A DNA stretch of 64,000 nucleotides, taken from Actinomycetes bacterium (GTDB lineage: Bacteria > Actinomycetota > Acidimicrobiia > Acidimicrobiales > RAAP-2). Within the stretch, counting starts at the first letter, position 1. Every line of letters begins with the position of its first letter. The stretch is from positions 1-64,000 of the forward strand of contig JAJYWG010000089.1 of assembly GCA_021791615.1 (NCBI GenBank), written 5' to 3'. Of the stretch, positions 46,019 through 55,945 are shown one piece after another. Under the pieces are notes generated by a model. That model did no database searches, was not told the origin of the DNA, and worked only from the letters and a program-made list of their open reading frames with translations. The position numbers and the translations under genes were made by a program.

Positions 46019-49000
46019 ATGCCACGGAGCGTCGAGAACACGACGGCAGTCCGCGACGGGCTCATCGCCGAGACGGGCCTCGTGCGCGCGGCACGCTACA
46101 TCCAGCCGGGGGAGCCCTCAGCCGACGCCCGGGAGCTCCACCGCCGCGGTGGCCGCCGGGCCGAGGAGTTCTACCGGGAACGGTGGCGCCACGACAAGAT
46201 CGTCCGCTCCACCCACGGGGTGAACTGCACGGGTTCGTGCTCATGGCAGGTCTACGTGAAAGACGGGATCATCACCTGGGAGACCCAGGCGGTGGACTAT
46301 CCGTCGGTCGGTCCAGGCTCGCCCGAGTACGAGCCACGTGGCTGTCCGCGCGGCGCGTCGTTCTCCTGGTACACCTACTCCCCGGCTCGGGTGCGCTACC
46401 CGTATGTCAGAGGGGTGCTGCTCGAGGCGTTCCGGGCGGCCAAGGCCGCCAGCGGCGGGGACCCGGTCGCCGCATGGGCCAAAGTCACCGGCGATCCCGA
46501 GACGGCCGCCACGTACAAGCACGCGCGGGGCCAGGGCGGCTTCGTGCGGACGTCGTGGACGGAAGTGCTCGAGCTCGTCGCCGCCGCCCACGTCCACACC
46601 GTCGCCACCTACGGCCCGGACCGCACCGCCGGGTTCACGGTGATCCCGGCGATGTCGATGACGTCCTACGCAGCGGGGACCCGCTTCTACTCGCTCTTGG
46701 GCGGGACGGTGCTCTCCTTCTACGACTGGTATGCCGACCTCCCACCGGCTTCGCCGCAGGTCTTCGGCGACCAGACCGACGTGCCCGAGTCGGCGGACTG
46801 GTGGAACGCCTCGTACCTGATCATCTGGGGGACGAACCTGCCCATCACCCGCACCCCCGACGCCCACTTCATGACCGAGGCCCGCTACCGGGGTCAGAAG
46901 GTGGTCGTCGTCTCCCCGGACTACTCCGACCACACGAAGTTCGCAGACGACTGGCTCGCCGCCAACCCGGGGACCGACGCCGCGCTCGCCATGGCGATGG
47001 GACACGTCATGCTCTCCGAGTACTACCGGGATCGAAAGGTCGCGCGCTTCGAGGACTACGCGCGTACCTACACCGACCTCCCCTTCCTCGTCACCTTGCG
47101 CGAGCGGGACGGCGCATACGTGCCAGACCACTTCCTGACCGCGTCAGCACTCGGACATGACCGCGAGCGGGGCGGCGGAGCGGAGGCGGAGTGGAAGACC
47201 GTCGTGCTCGACGAAGCGAGCGGCGAACCAGTGGTGCCCAACGGGTCGATCGGCTTTCGCTGGGGCGAGGAGTCGAAGGGCCGCTGGAACCTCGACCTCG
47301 GGGAGGTGCGACCGGCACTGAGCTGCTACGGCCGTCCGGGCGCCGAGGTGTTGCCGATCGACCTGCCTCGCTTCGACGTCGGCGATCAGGGGGGCGGGGT
47401 GCTTCGCCGTGGGGTGCCAGCGATCCGGGTCGCAGGCCGGCTCGTGACGACGGTGTTCGACCTCGTGATGGCCCACTACGGAGTCGGACGCCCGGGACTT
47501 CCCGGCAGCTGGCCCTCGGACTACGACGACGCGGAGGCTCCCTACACGCCGGCGTGGCAGGAGAAGATCACCTCGGTGCCTGCGTCGGCGTGCGCCCGCG
47601 TGGCGCGCGAGTTCGCCCGCAACGCCGAGCTCTCGGGCGGACGCTCCATGATCGCCATGGGGGCGGGCACCAACCACTGGTTCCACTCGGACCAGGTCTA
47701 CCGAACGTTCCTCTCCTTGCTCATGCTCGGGGGCTGCGAAGGGGTGAACGGCGGCGGTTGGGCGCACTACGTCGGCCAGGAGAAGGTCCGCCCCTTGACC
47801 GGGTGGTTCACGCTCGCCTTCGCCTACGACTGGGCGCGCCCCACCCGGCACATGCCCTCGACGCCGTACTGGTACCTGGCGACCGACCAGTGGCGCTACG
47901 AGGGCGCCCGTGCCGATGCGCTGTCCTCCAGGCTCGGTGAAGGACGCTTCTCGGGCAAGTCGATGGCGGACCTCTACGCGTACGCGGCCCGCCAGGGCTG
48001 GATCGCCTCCCACCCCGCATTCGACGCCAACCCGCTCGACCTCGCCGACGCGGCCGAGGCAGCGGGGAAGAGCGTGGAGGACTACGTGGTGGGCGAGCTC
48101 CGAGCGGGGCGGCTGCACTTCGCAGCATCTGACCCCGATGACGCGGTCAACTTCCCCCGGGTGCTCACGGTGTGGCGTTCGAACCTGCTCGGCTCGTCGG
48201 GCAAGGGGCACGAGTACTTCTTGAAGCACCTGCTCGGCGCCGACAACGCCGTGGCGGCCGCGGAGTGCCCGCCCGAGGCGCGGCCGGACGACGTTGTCTG
48301 GCGGGAGGAAGCGCCGGAGGGCAAGCTCGACCTCTTGGTCAACATCGACTTCCGGATGGTCTCGACGAGCATCTACGCCGACGTCGTGCTACCGACCGCC
48401 ACCTGGTACGAGAAGCACGACCTGTCCTCGACCGACATGCATCCCTTCGTCCACTCCTTCAACCCGGCGATCGCCCCTCCCTGGGAGGCACGGAGCGACT
48501 TCGACATCTTCTCCGACCTCGCCGCCGAGTTCTCCCGCCTCGCTGAGGGACGCCTCGGGGTGCGCCGCGATCTTCTGGCGGTGCCGCTTCTCCACGACAC
48601 GCCCGACGAGTGCGCCCAGCCGGGCGGCCGGGCGCTCGACTGGGCAGCCGGGGAGTGCGATCCGCTGCCGGGGGTGACCATGCCGCGGCTCGTGGTGGTG
48701 GAGCGGGACTACCCGCACCTGGCGGAGCGGTGGCGGGCCCTCGGCCCGCTCATCGACGAGGCTGGCGCCACGACCAAGGGGGTGACCCTTCCGGTCGGCA
48801 CCGAGGTGGGTTGGCTGGCGAGTCGCAACGGCACCGTCCGCGGTGGGGCCGCCGGCGGCCGGCCGCGCATCGATCGCGACGACCTGTTCTGCGAGGCGAT
48901 CCTGGCCCTTTCGGGCACGACCAACGGCCGCTTGGCGGTGGCCGGCTTCGAGGCGCTCGAGGAGCGCACCGGCGTCGCGCTCGCGGACCTCGCCCACGAA

Positions 49001-49738
49001 CGTGCCGGGGACCGGATCACCTTCGCCGACACGGTCACCCAGCCCCGCGCGGTCATCTGCTCCCCGGAATGGTCCGGAGCGGAGTCCGAGCGGCGCCGCT
49101 ACTCGCCGTTCACCGTCAACGTCGACCGGCTGAAGCCCTGGCACACCCTCACGGGTCGTCAGCACTTCTTCTTGGACCACGACTGGATGGCCGAGCTCGG
49201 CGAGATGCTCCCAACCTACCGGCCCCCTCTCGGGATCACCGAGACCTTCGGCGACCAGCGCCGCGCCGACACGGACCGTCCCCAGCTGGTGGCCCGTTAC
49301 CTCACCCCGCATTCCAAGTGGTCGATCCACTCCGAGTACCAGGACAACCTGCACATGTTGAACCTGTTCCGAGGAGGGCCGGTGCTCTGGGTGAACGACC
49401 TCGACGCGGCACGGATTGGCGTCGCCGACAACGACTGGGTCGAGGCCTACAACCGCAACGGGGTCACGGTCGCCCGAGCCGCCGTCACCCACCGCGTGCC
49501 CCCCGGGACGGTCCTCATGTACCACGCCATCGACCGGCACCTGCAGATGCCGGTGTCGGAGACCTCAGGGCTGCACGGCGGGACCGACAACTCGCTCACC
49601 CGGGTGGTCATGAAGCCCACGCACATGATCGGCGGCTACGCGCAGCTGTCGGCCGGGTTCAACTACTACGGGCCGACCGGCTCCCAGCGCGACGAGATCG
49701 CGGTGATCCGTCGCCGTTCCCAGGAGGTCGAGTTCTGA
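46019..49738 (+). CDS. narG: Respiratory nitrate reductase alpha subunit NarG
   Basis: A 1239-residue bis-MGD molybdenum enzyme that reduces nitrate to nitrite in the cytoplasm. The N-terminal FS0 cluster site is H66-x3-C70-x3-C74 (HGVNCTGSCSW) with the fourth ligand at C109 (PRGCPRGASFSW). The molybdenum region FYDWYADLPPASPQVFGDQT is intact; the coordinating aspartate of NarG falls here. TRTPDAHFMTEARYRG and the C-terminal HSKWSIHSEYQDNLHMLNL are also typical. There is no signal peptide beyond the short remnant typical of NarG. GGAGAG precedes the ATG at 46019. It overlaps narH by 1 nt (TGATG). Confidence 0.97.
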   Translation: MPRSVENTTAVRDGLIAETGLVRAARYIQPGEPSADARELHRRGGRRAEEFYRERWRHDKIVRSTHGVNCTGSCSWQVYVKDGIITWETQAVDYPSVGPGSPEYEPRGCPRGASFSWYTYSPARVRYPYVRGVLLEAFRAAKAASGGDPVAAWAKVTGDPETAATYKHARGQGGFVRTSWTEVLELVAAAHVHTVATYGPDRTAGFTVIPAMSMTSYAAGTRFYSLLGGTVLSFYDWYADLPPASPQVFGDQTDVPESADWWNASYLIIWGTNLPITRTPDAHFMTEARYRGQKVVVVSPDYSDHTKFADDWLAANPGTDAALAMAMGHVMLSEYYRDRKVARFEDYARTYTDLPFLVTLRERDGAYVPDHFLTASALGHDRERGGGAEAEWKTVVLDEASGEPVVPNGSIGFRWGEESKGRWNLDLGEVRPALSCYGRPGAEVLPIDLPRFDVGDQGGGVLRRGVPAIRVAGRLVTTVFDLVMAHYGVGRPGLPGSWPSDYDDAEAPYTPAWQEKITSVPASACARVAREFARNAELSGGRSMIAMGAGTNHWFHSDQVYRTFLSLLMLGGCEGVNGGGWAHYVGQEKVRPLTGWFTLAFAYDWARPTRHMPSTPYWYLATDQWRYEGARADALSSRLGEGRFSGKSMADLYAYAARQGWIASHPAFDANPLDLADAAEAAGKSVEDYVVGELRAGRLHFAASDPDDAVNFPRVLTVWRSNLLGSSGKGHEYFLKHLLGADNAVAAAECPPEARPDDVVWREEAPEGKLDLLVNIDFRMVSTSIYADVVLPTATWYEKHDLSSTDMHPFVHSFNPAIAPPWEARSDFDIFSDLAAEFSRLAEGRLGVRRDLLAVPLLHDTPDECAQPGGRALDWAAGECDPLPGVTMPRLVVVERDYPHLAERWRALGPLIDEAGATTKGVTLPVGTEVGWLASRNGTVRGGAAGGRPRIDRDDLFCEAILALSGTTNGRLAVAGFEALEERTGVALADLAHERAGDRITFADTVTQPRAVICSPEWSGAESERRRYSPFTVNVDRLKPWHTLTGRQHFFLDHDWMAELGEMLPTYRPPLGITETFGDQRRADTDRPQLVARYLTPHSKWSIHSEYQDNLHMLNLFRGGPVLWVNDLDAARIGVADNDWVEAYNRNGVTVARAAVTHRVPPGTVLMYHAIDRHLQMPVSETSGLHGGTDNSLTRVVMKPTHMIGGYAQLSAGFNYYGPTGSQRDEIAVIRRRSQEVEF

Positions 49739-51402
49739 TGAGGATCATGGCCCAGGTGTGCATGGTGATGAACCTCGACAAGTGCATCGGCTGCCACACC
49801 TGTACGGTCACCTGCAAGCAGACCTGGACGAACCGGCCGGGCACCGAGTACGTCTACTTCAACAATGTCGAGACCAAGCCTGGTCTCGGCTACCCGGCCC
49901 GCTACGAGGACCAGGAGCGCTGGCACGGCGGCTGGACCCTCGACAAAAAGGGCCGTCTCACCCTCAAGGCGGGGAGCCGGCTGAAGAAGCTGGTCTCGAT
50001 CTTCTGCAACCCCGACCTCCCGACGATCGAGGACTACCACGAGCCGTACAGCTATGACTACGCGCGGCTCATCACCGCTCCCGCCGGCACCAAGGCCCCG
50101 TCGGTCTCCACGCGCTCCGCGCTGACCGGGCGGGAGATGAACCCGACCTGGGGCGCCAACTGGGAGGACGACCTGGCCGGCGCCCCCACCAGAGCGCTTC
50201 AGGACCCGAACATCGTGGCCCTCCCCGAGGGCGCAGCCGAGAAGGTGAAGCTCGACTTCGAGTCGGTGTTCATGTTCTACCTGCCGCGCATCTGCGAGCA
50301 CTGCCTCAACCCTTCCTGCGTCGCGTCGTGCCCCTCGGGGGCGATGTACAAGCGAGAGGAGGACGGCATCGTGCTGGTCGACCAGGACCGCTGCCGAGGA
50401 TGGCGGTTCTGTGTGTCGGGGTGCCCCTACAAGAAGGTGTACTTCAACCATCGCACCGGCAAGGCGGAGAAGTGCACCTTCTGCTTCCCCCGCATCGAGG
50501 CGGGGCTCCCAACGGTCTGCTCCGAGACGTGCGTCGGGCGGCTGCGATACCTGGGACTGATGCTCTACGACGCCGACAAGGTGCTTGCCGCCGCCGCGAG
50601 CGCCGACCCGGTGCGCCTCTACGAGGCACAGCTGGACGTCTTCTTGGACCCCGAGGACCCCACCGTCGCTGCGGAGGCAGAGGGCCAGGGGATCCCCCAC
50701 GACTGGCTCGCAGCAGCTCGCCGCTCGCCGACCTACGCCCTGATCGCCCGCCACAGGGTGGCGCTGCCGCTGCATCCCGAGTACCGCACCATGCCCATGG
50801 TCTGGTACATCCCGCCGCTCTCGCCCGTCGCCGACGTCACCGCCGCAGCAGGCTACGACGACGCCGAGGCCGACAACGTGTTCGCCGCCATCGACGCGCT
50901 GCGGATCCCGGTCGAGTACCTGGCGAACCTCTTCACCGCAGGTGATCCCGGCCCCGTGCGGTCGTCCCTGCGCCGACTGGCGATGGTCCGAGCGGTCATG
51001 AGAGCCCACCAGCTCGGACAAGACCCCGCTGTCCGGGCCGCCGACGTCGGGATGACCGACGAGGCCGCCGAGGAGCTGTTCCGGCTGCTCGCCATCGCCC
51101 GCTACGAAGACCGCTACGTCATCCCGCCCGCGCACGCAGAGGACGCCGGACGCCTCCTCGCCCAGCATGATCTCTCGGGCTGCTCGCTCGAGAGCGAGGG
51201 CGGCCCAGGAATGGGCGGAGACGGTCCCGGGCGCGAGGCAGTCCCCGGGTTCCACCTCCTTCGAGAGGACGCGCTCGCCCGCGAGGACACGGCCGATGCC
51301 TCGGTGGCCGGACGCGACAACCGTGGCCGGCTCCATCTGCGGGTCGCCGAACGCCCCGTGCCCGGACCGCTCGGTCTCGCCGGAGCAGGAGGGATCGCAT
51401 GA
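49738..51402 (+). CDS. narH: Respiratory nitrate reductase beta subunit NarH
   Basis: A 554-residue electron-transfer subunit with four Fe-S clusters. Cysteine groups: CIGCHTCTVTCKQTW; CEHCLNPSCVASCPSG; CRGWRFCVSGCPYKK, where Trp replaces a cysteine as in the [3Fe-4S] site of NarH; and CTFCFPRIEAG with CSETC. It passes electrons from NarI heme to NarG. The C-terminal 70 residues are less conserved. The ATG at 49738 overlaps narG by one base, and the stop overlaps narJ by ATGA. Length is slightly above the usual 500-520. Confidence 0.97.
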   Translation: MRIMAQVCMVMNLDKCIGCHTCTVTCKQTWTNRPGTEYVYFNNVETKPGLGYPARYEDQERWHGGWTLDKKGRLTLKAGSRLKKLVSIFCNPDLPTIEDYHEPYSYDYARLITAPAGTKAPSVSTRSALTGREMNPTWGANWEDDLAGAPTRALQDPNIVALPEGAAEKVKLDFESVFMFYLPRICEHCLNPSCVASCPSGAMYKREEDGIVLVDQDRCRGWRFCVSGCPYKKVYFNHRTGKAEKCTFCFPRIEAGLPTVCSETCVGRLRYLGLMLYDADKVLAAAASADPVRLYEAQLDVFLDPEDPTVAAEAEGQGIPHDWLAAARRSPTYALIARHRVALPLHPEYRTMPMVWYIPPLSPVADVTAAAGYDDAEADNVFAAIDALRIPVEYLANLFTAGDPGPVRSSLRRLAMVRAVMRAHQLGQDPAVRAADVGMTDEAAEELFRLLAIARYEDRYVIPPAHAEDAGRLLAQHDLSGCSLESEGGPGMGGDGPGREAVPGFHLLREDALAREDTADASVAGRDNRGRLHLRVAERPVPGPLGLAGAGGIA

Positions 51403-52040
51403 GGCGCCACAAGGCGGCGACCGTGTTCGGCTGCGCGTCGGTGCTGCTCAGCTACCCAGACGAGAGCTTCGCACGCGACCTGCCCGCGCTGAGGGAGGCG
51501 CTCGGGACGATCCCGGAGGGCCCGGCGCGCTCGGGGCTTTGCGCAGCGACCGAGTGGCTCGCGCAGATGCCGGCCCTGGAGGCGGCCGCAACCTACGTGG
51601 ACACGTTCGACCTCTCCCGGGGCGCCTGCCTCCACCTCACCTACTACCGCCACGGTGACACCCGAGAGCGGGGTATGGCGCTCGCCGCCCTCGCCGGCGC
51701 CTTCCGTGAGGCAGGGTTCGGAGTCACCCCAGGCGAGCTGCCCGACTACCTCCCCGCGCTCTTGGAACTGGCGGCGGCCCACCCGGCGGGGGCCAGCGTG
51801 CTCGGTGAGCACCGCACGGCGCTCGAGGCCCTTCGCCTCGCGCTCGTGGAGGCTGCCAGCCCGTACGCGGACGTCGTCGCCGCCGTCAGCGGCGTGCTGC
51901 CGGGACCGACCCGCAGGGACCGCCAGGCGCTGCACCGGTACCGGGCAGAGGGCCCGCCGTCGGAGAAAGTGGGCCTCGAGCCCTTCGCCCCGCCCGAGGT
52001 CCTCGGCGCAGGCGTGACCCTTGGGCCGACGAGACGATGA
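51399..52040 (+). CDS. narJ: Nitrate reductase assembly chaperone NarJ
   Basis: A 213-residue all-helical chaperone of the TorD/NarJ family that holds apo-NarG during molybdenum cofactor insertion. Recognisable blocks are FGCASVLLSYPDESFARDLP, YVDTFDLSRGACLHLTYYRH and GDTRERGMALAALAGAFREA, then ELPDYLPALLELAA, the family consensus. The start overlaps narH (ATGA), and its stop overlaps narI (ATGA). The C-terminal 40 residues (GPPSEKVGLEPFAPPEVLG) are probably flexible. Confidence 0.95.
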   Translation: MRRHKAATVFGCASVLLSYPDESFARDLPALREALGTIPEGPARSGLCAATEWLAQMPALEAAATYVDTFDLSRGACLHLTYYRHGDTRERGMALAALAGAFREAGFGVTPGELPDYLPALLELAAAHPAGASVLGEHRTALEALRLALVEAASPYADVVAAVSGVLPGPTRRDRQALHRYRAEGPPSEKVGLEPFAPPEVLGAGVTLGPTRR

Positions 52041-52789
52041 ACGGCACCTCAGGCCTCGAGATCTTCTGGTGGGCGGTCATCCCCTACGTCGCGCTCGCGA
52101 TCTTCGTGATCGGACACGTCTGGCGCTACCGCTACGACCAGTTCGGGTGGACGACGCGCTCCACCGAGCTCCAGGAGAAGCGCTGGCTCAGATGGGGAGG
52201 GCCGATCTTCCACTACGCGACGTTCCTCGCCATCGGCGGGCACGTCATCGGGATCCTCATCCCTGCGTCGTGGACCAAGGCAATCGGCATCTCCGAGCCC
52301 GTCTACCGGTGGTTCGCGGCCGCTGCGGGCACCGTCGCCGTCGTCGGGGTGCTCGTCGGCGTCGCCATACTCGCCGGACGGCGCCTGTTCGTCGCCCGGG
52401 TGCGGGCTACCACCAGCCCCGTGGACTGGTTCATCTTGATCCTGCTGCTCATCGAGATCGTCCTCGGCTTCGCGATGACCACGGTCGTCAACCTCCTGGG
52501 AGCCGGCTACAACTACCGCCCGACCGTGTCGGTGTGGTTCAGGAGCCTCTTCGCCGGCAACCCGAACGTGCATGCCATCGTGTCCGTCCCGGTTCTCTAC
52601 CAGGTCCACGTGAGCCTGGCCTGGCTCATCCTCGCCGCGTGGCCCTTCACCCGGCTCGTGCACGCCTGGAGCGCCCCGGTCTGGTACATGTGGCGGCCCT
52701 TCGTCGTCTACCGCAGCCGCCGCGCGAACCGTCCGAACGAGCCGGGGACGAGCGGGCGGCGGTGGCGGCGGATCGGGGTCCGTTACTGA
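52037..52789 (+). CDS. narI: Respiratory nitrate reductase gamma subunit NarI
   Basis: A 250-residue cytochrome b subunit anchoring NarGH to the membrane. Five helices are predicted; candidate heme ligands are in VIGHVWRYRYDQFGWTTRST, GPIFHYATFLAIGGHVIGIL and the later HAIVSVPVLYQVHVSLAWLI. Quinol oxidation on the outer side feeds electrons via two hemes b to NarH. The ATG at 52037 overlaps narJ by 4 nt. The gene closes the narGHJI operon; immediately after it is a 17-nt tandem repeat. Confidence 0.96.
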   Translation: MNGTSGLEIFWWAVIPYVALAIFVIGHVWRYRYDQFGWTTRSTELQEKRWLRWGGPIFHYATFLAIGGHVIGILIPASWTKAIGISEPVYRWFAAAAGTVAVVGVLVGVAILAGRRLFVARVRATTSPVDWFILILLLIEIVLGFAMTTVVNLLGAGYNYRPTVSVWFRSLFAGNPNVHAIVSVPVLYQVHVSLAWLILAAWPFTRLVHAWSAPVWYMWRPFVVYRSRRANRPNEPGTSGRRWRRIGVRY

Positions 52790-52801
52790 ACCCGCACCGA
52801 T

Positions 52802-52835
52802 ACTGAGCACCTACCGACACTGAGCACCTACCGAG
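52802..52835 (+). repeat. Two 17-nt tandem units after narI
   Basis: ACTGAGCACCTACCGAC followed by ACTGAGCACCTACCGAG, starting 13 nt after the narI stop codon and ending 50 nt before the transporter start. Confidence 0.85.
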
Positions 52836-52885
52836 CCTGGGGCTGCACGTCCGGCTTCTGTCAGCCACGACCAAGGAGTGGAGCG

Positions 52886-54067
52886 GTGGAACCTGTCTCG
52901 CCGGACCCCCGAGGAACGATCCCCGAGAACCTCGGCTCGACCTCCACGCCCTTTGACCCCCCAAGCTCGGACCCGACCCGGAGTGCGATCGCCGGATCGC
53001 CGCTGCGGGAGCCCGATCAACTCCTGCCTCGTGCGATCGCGACGCTCGACCCGGGCTACTTCGCATTCGTGATGGCCACCGGGATCGTCTCGATCGGCAC
53101 CCACCTCCTCGGCTACGACCTCCTCTCCGAGGTCATCCTCGGCTTCGCCGCAGCCGGCTTCGTCGTCCTCCTCGCGGCGTACCTGGCACGTTTCGTCTTC
53201 TTCCAGCCATTCGTACGCCTGAGCGCGGCCGACCCCACCGTCGCGATGGCCTACTTCACCGTGGTCGCCGGCACCGACGTGCTCGCCACCCGCTTCGTGC
53301 TCGCCGGCCACCCGCTGGTCGGTTTCGGGCTCGGCTGCGGGGCTGGTGTGATATGGGTCGTATTGACCTACGGGCTCCCTGGCTCGATCGTCGCGGCGGC
53401 GCACCGCCCGGTGCTGCGCGAGATCAACGGCACCTGGCTGGTCTGGGTCGTCTCCACCCAGTCGCTCTCCATCATCGCAACCGCGGTCGCCCCGCACGCG
53501 CCTGCGACGTGGCTGCAGGGCGCTCTACCGGGCGTCGCCGTCAGCCTCTGGGGCCTCGGGGTGATGCTCTACCTCGTCCTCATCGTGATCATCTTCCTCC
53601 GGCTCCTGGTCGTCGAGGTCACCCCCGCCGAGATGGGGCCTGCCTACTGGATCGCGATGGGGGCGACCGCGATCAGCGTGCGCGCGGCTGCCGGCATCCT
53701 CGCCCTCCACGACCCTGGCGCCCAGCTGCTCGTGACGGCGTTACGGCCGTTCGTCATCGGCCTGTCGGTCGTGCTGTGGGCCTTCGGCACCTGGTGGATC
53801 CCCCTGCTCGTGCTCTTCGGCATCTGGCGATACGTGCTCCGGCGCTACCCGCGCAGCTACGAACCAAGGCTCTGGAACATGGTGTTCCCCCTCGGCATGT
53901 ACACGGTGGCGTCCTTCAGCCTGGGACAGACCCCTGGCCTCGGGTTCATGGTCGCCGTCGCCCGGGTATGGGTCTGGGTCGGCGTCGCCGCCTGGGTGGC
54001 CGTCATGTTGCTCATGGTCGAGGCACTGGCAAGATCGTGGCGGAACCGGAGTGCGTCGGTCCGGTGA
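52886..54067 (+). CDS. TDT/SLAC1-family (TehA-like) membrane transporter
   Basis: A 393-residue membrane protein with ten predicted helices after a 45-residue Pro/Ser-rich N-terminus. ATLDPGYFAFVMATGIVSIG is the family hallmark first helix, followed by LLGYDLLSEVILGFAAAGFV, and late PLGMYTVASFSLGQ. Relatives are the tellurite-resistance/dicarboxylate transporters and the SLAC1 anion channels, which conduct nitrate, chloride or small carboxylates. AAGGAG lies 10 nt before the GTG at 52886. Its place 96 nt after narI suggests nitrate/nitrite or other anion transport in nitrate respiration; no NarK-type transporter is visible in the window. Confidence 0.88.
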   Translation: MEPVSPDPRGTIPENLGSTSTPFDPPSSDPTRSAIAGSPLREPDQLLPRAIATLDPGYFAFVMATGIVSIGTHLLGYDLLSEVILGFAAAGFVVLLAAYLARFVFFQPFVRLSAADPTVAMAYFTVVAGTDVLATRFVLAGHPLVGFGLGCGAGVIWVVLTYGLPGSIVAAAHRPVLREINGTWLVWVVSTQSLSIIATAVAPHAPATWLQGALPGVAVSLWGLGVMLYLVLIVIIFLRLLVVEVTPAEMGPAYWIAMGATAISVRAAAGILALHDPGAQLLVTALRPFVIGLSVVLWAFGTWWIPLLVLFGIWRYVLRRYPRSYEPRLWNMVFPLGMYTVASFSLGQTPGLGFMVAVARVWVWVGVAAWVAVMLLMVEALARSWRNRSASVR

Positions 54068-54241
54068 CCGGACCCTCGCTTACGGTCACTCGGCGCCTCC
54101 AAACGATGGGACCTCCTCGAGCACTCCCGGTGAGAGCTCGACCGCGCAGGTCGACGATCACCGGCACCGCGCTGCTTCGGAGACGCCGCCCAGTCGATCG
54201 AGCTCGTGTGGACACGCCAACGCTGGCGGTCGTGCGCGTCC

Positions 54242-54670
54242 CTACGCGAGGACGGCTGCTTCCAGCTCGATCTCGGTCCCTGCGAGCGCGCGGGAAACGG
54301 GGCACGAAAGCTTGGCGGCTTCTGCGAATCGTTGGAACTCGCCGGCATCGATCCCCGGGACCGTCGCATCGGTGCGCAACACGATGTGGGTGATCCGGTA
54401 CCCCGAGGCCTCGCGTTCGATCGACACCCGTGCCGTCGTGTCGACACGCTCGGGAGGGTGGCCCGCTTCGGAGAGGCCAAGCGCCAACGCCATCGTGAAG
54501 CAGCCCGCGTGGGCAGCACCGAGGAGCTCCTCGGGGTTCGTACCGGCGCGCTCTTCGAAGCGGGAGCCGAACGAGTAGGGCGCGTCGACGGCACCACTGG
54601 ACGCTTTGATCGAGCCGCGCCCGTCGGTGATGCTGCCCGCCCAGTGTGCACTGGCCGTTCGTACTGGCAT
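54242..54670 (-). CDS. OsmC-family peroxiredoxin
   Basis: A 142-residue OsmC/Ohr-fold thiol peroxidase. It starts MPVRTASAHWAGSITDGRGS, has FEERAGTNPEELLGAAHAGC with the peroxidatic cysteine, RITHIVLRTDATVPGID, and the resolving cysteine in AAKLSCPVSRALAG. OsmC proteins reduce organic hydroperoxides. ATG at 54670. It is convergent with the anion transporter across 174 nt in which I see no hairpin. Upstream (54671-54963) I see only promoter-like sequence. Confidence 0.95.
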   Translation of the reverse strand: MPVRTASAHWAGSITDGRGSIKASSGAVDAPYSFGSRFEERAGTNPEELLGAAHAGCFTMALALGLSEAGHPPERVDTTARVSIEREASGYRITHIVLRTDATVPGIDAGEFQRFAEAAKLSCPVSRALAGTEIELEAAVLA

Positions 54671-54963
54671 GGTCCCTCCGATCTACTGGTCTACCGGCAT
54701 CTGTCGGAGACATGGTCGTGGGCCGCGAGGACGGGCATCTCCTCGATGGTGCAGTGACGCCGCGCGGCTCCCTCCTTCGTGCCCGAGCACACCGAGTTGT
54801 TGCAGTGACTGCCCAGTTTCAACACCTCGCTGTACGATGCGCCGCAAAAACATTATAAATCTGTCACGGAGTAGATCAACAGCAACGCTGTCGGCGATCT
54901 AGGACCGGCCAGGGCCGGCCCGGCAGTGACCCGTGCCTGTTGCTCGAGCGTGAGGAGGCGATC
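54671..54963. other. Divergent intergenic region (OsmC / Rieske protein)
   Basis: About 290 nt. AAAACATTATAAATCTGTCA at about 54847 is strikingly A/T-rich for this genome and is the best promoter candidate for the rightward Rieske gene (about 100 nt from its start). No gene or clear operator seen. Confidence 0.45.
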
Positions 54964-55815
54964 ATGAGCGTGCTGCACAGCCTTGTCCGGCGACTGGAAG
55001 GCACCGGCGGGCTCGACCGGCTGGCCAAGCCTCTGACCGGTGCCGTGGGGCGCTTGGTGCGACCGCGGTTCGTGCGTAACGTGCTGAGCGGCACCTACCT
55101 CGGCCACCCGCTCCATCCCATGCTCACCGACGTGCCGCTCGGCGCCTGGACCATGTCGGCACTCCTGGACATCGCTGGAGGAACCTCGGCCGAGGGAGCT
55201 GCCGATCTCTTGGTGCGGGCAGGCATCATCGCCGCGCTGCCGACGGCCGCCTCGGGGTTGAGCGACTGGTCGGACACCTACGGACCTGAGACCCGGGTCG
55301 GTCTCGTCCATGCAGCAGCGAACACCACGGCGCTCGGCCTCTACGTGTTGTCGGCGAGGGCTCGCGCCCGGGGGAAGCGTCGGCGCGCCAAACGGCTCGG
55401 TTTCGCCGGGCTCGTCACGGTGCTCGCCGGCGGTTACTTGGGCGGCCACCTGTCGTTCGTGAAGGGGGTCAACGTCAACCGCACCGCATGGGAGGAGCGG
55501 CCGACCACCTGGACCGTGGCGCTCAGCGACGCTGCGCTCGGCGAAGGGGAAGCGAAAAGCGTGCAGGTCGACAGGGCCAGCGTCTTCCTCTGTCGGCTCG
55601 ATGGCCGGGTGCGGGCGCTCGCCAGCACGTGCAGCCACATGGGTGGCCCGCTCGAGGAGGGAACGCTGGCTGACGGCTGCGTTACGTGCCCGTGGCACGG
55701 CAGCATCTTTCGCCTGGACGACGGGGGTGTTGTCCGCGGCCCGGCCACCACGCCTCAGCCCGTCTACGAGACCCGGGTGGCGGACGGGCTCATCGAGGTC
55801 CGAGCCACCTCTTGA
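54964..55815 (+). CDS. DUF2231 membrane domain fused to a Rieske [2Fe-2S] domain
   Basis: A 283-residue protein. Residues 1-155 hold a DUF2231-type membrane module with four helices (GTYLGHPLHPMLTDVPLGAW has the H-P-x-H-P motif; ADLLVRAGIIAALPTAASGL, SDWSDT). Residues about 175-280 are a Rieske domain with C-S-H-M-G-G-P-L and CPWHGSIF ligands. Such fusions are widespread in actinobacteria, electron partners unknown. GAGGAGG lies 5 nt before the ATG at 54964. Alone between OsmC and the broken gene at 55946. Confidence 0.92.
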   Translation: MSVLHSLVRRLEGTGGLDRLAKPLTGAVGRLVRPRFVRNVLSGTYLGHPLHPMLTDVPLGAWTMSALLDIAGGTSAEGAADLLVRAGIIAALPTAASGLSDWSDTYGPETRVGLVHAAANTTALGLYVLSARARARGKRRRAKRLGFAGLVTVLAGGYLGGHLSFVKGVNVNRTAWEERPTTWTVALSDAALGEGEAKSVQVDRASVFLCRLDGRVRALASTCSHMGGPLEEGTLADGCVTCPWHGSIFRLDDGGVVRGPATTPQPVYETRVADGLIEVRATS

Positions 55816-55945
55816 TCGCTGATCGCTCGGTCTGTCCGCCGATCCTAGCCAGTGGTGAGGCTCTGTCACCGATCCCTTGCATGTTCTTCGAGTGACGAGT
55901 AGAACTGTCCATCAGGAGTGTCGTGAGGCGAGACAAGGAGCCCAG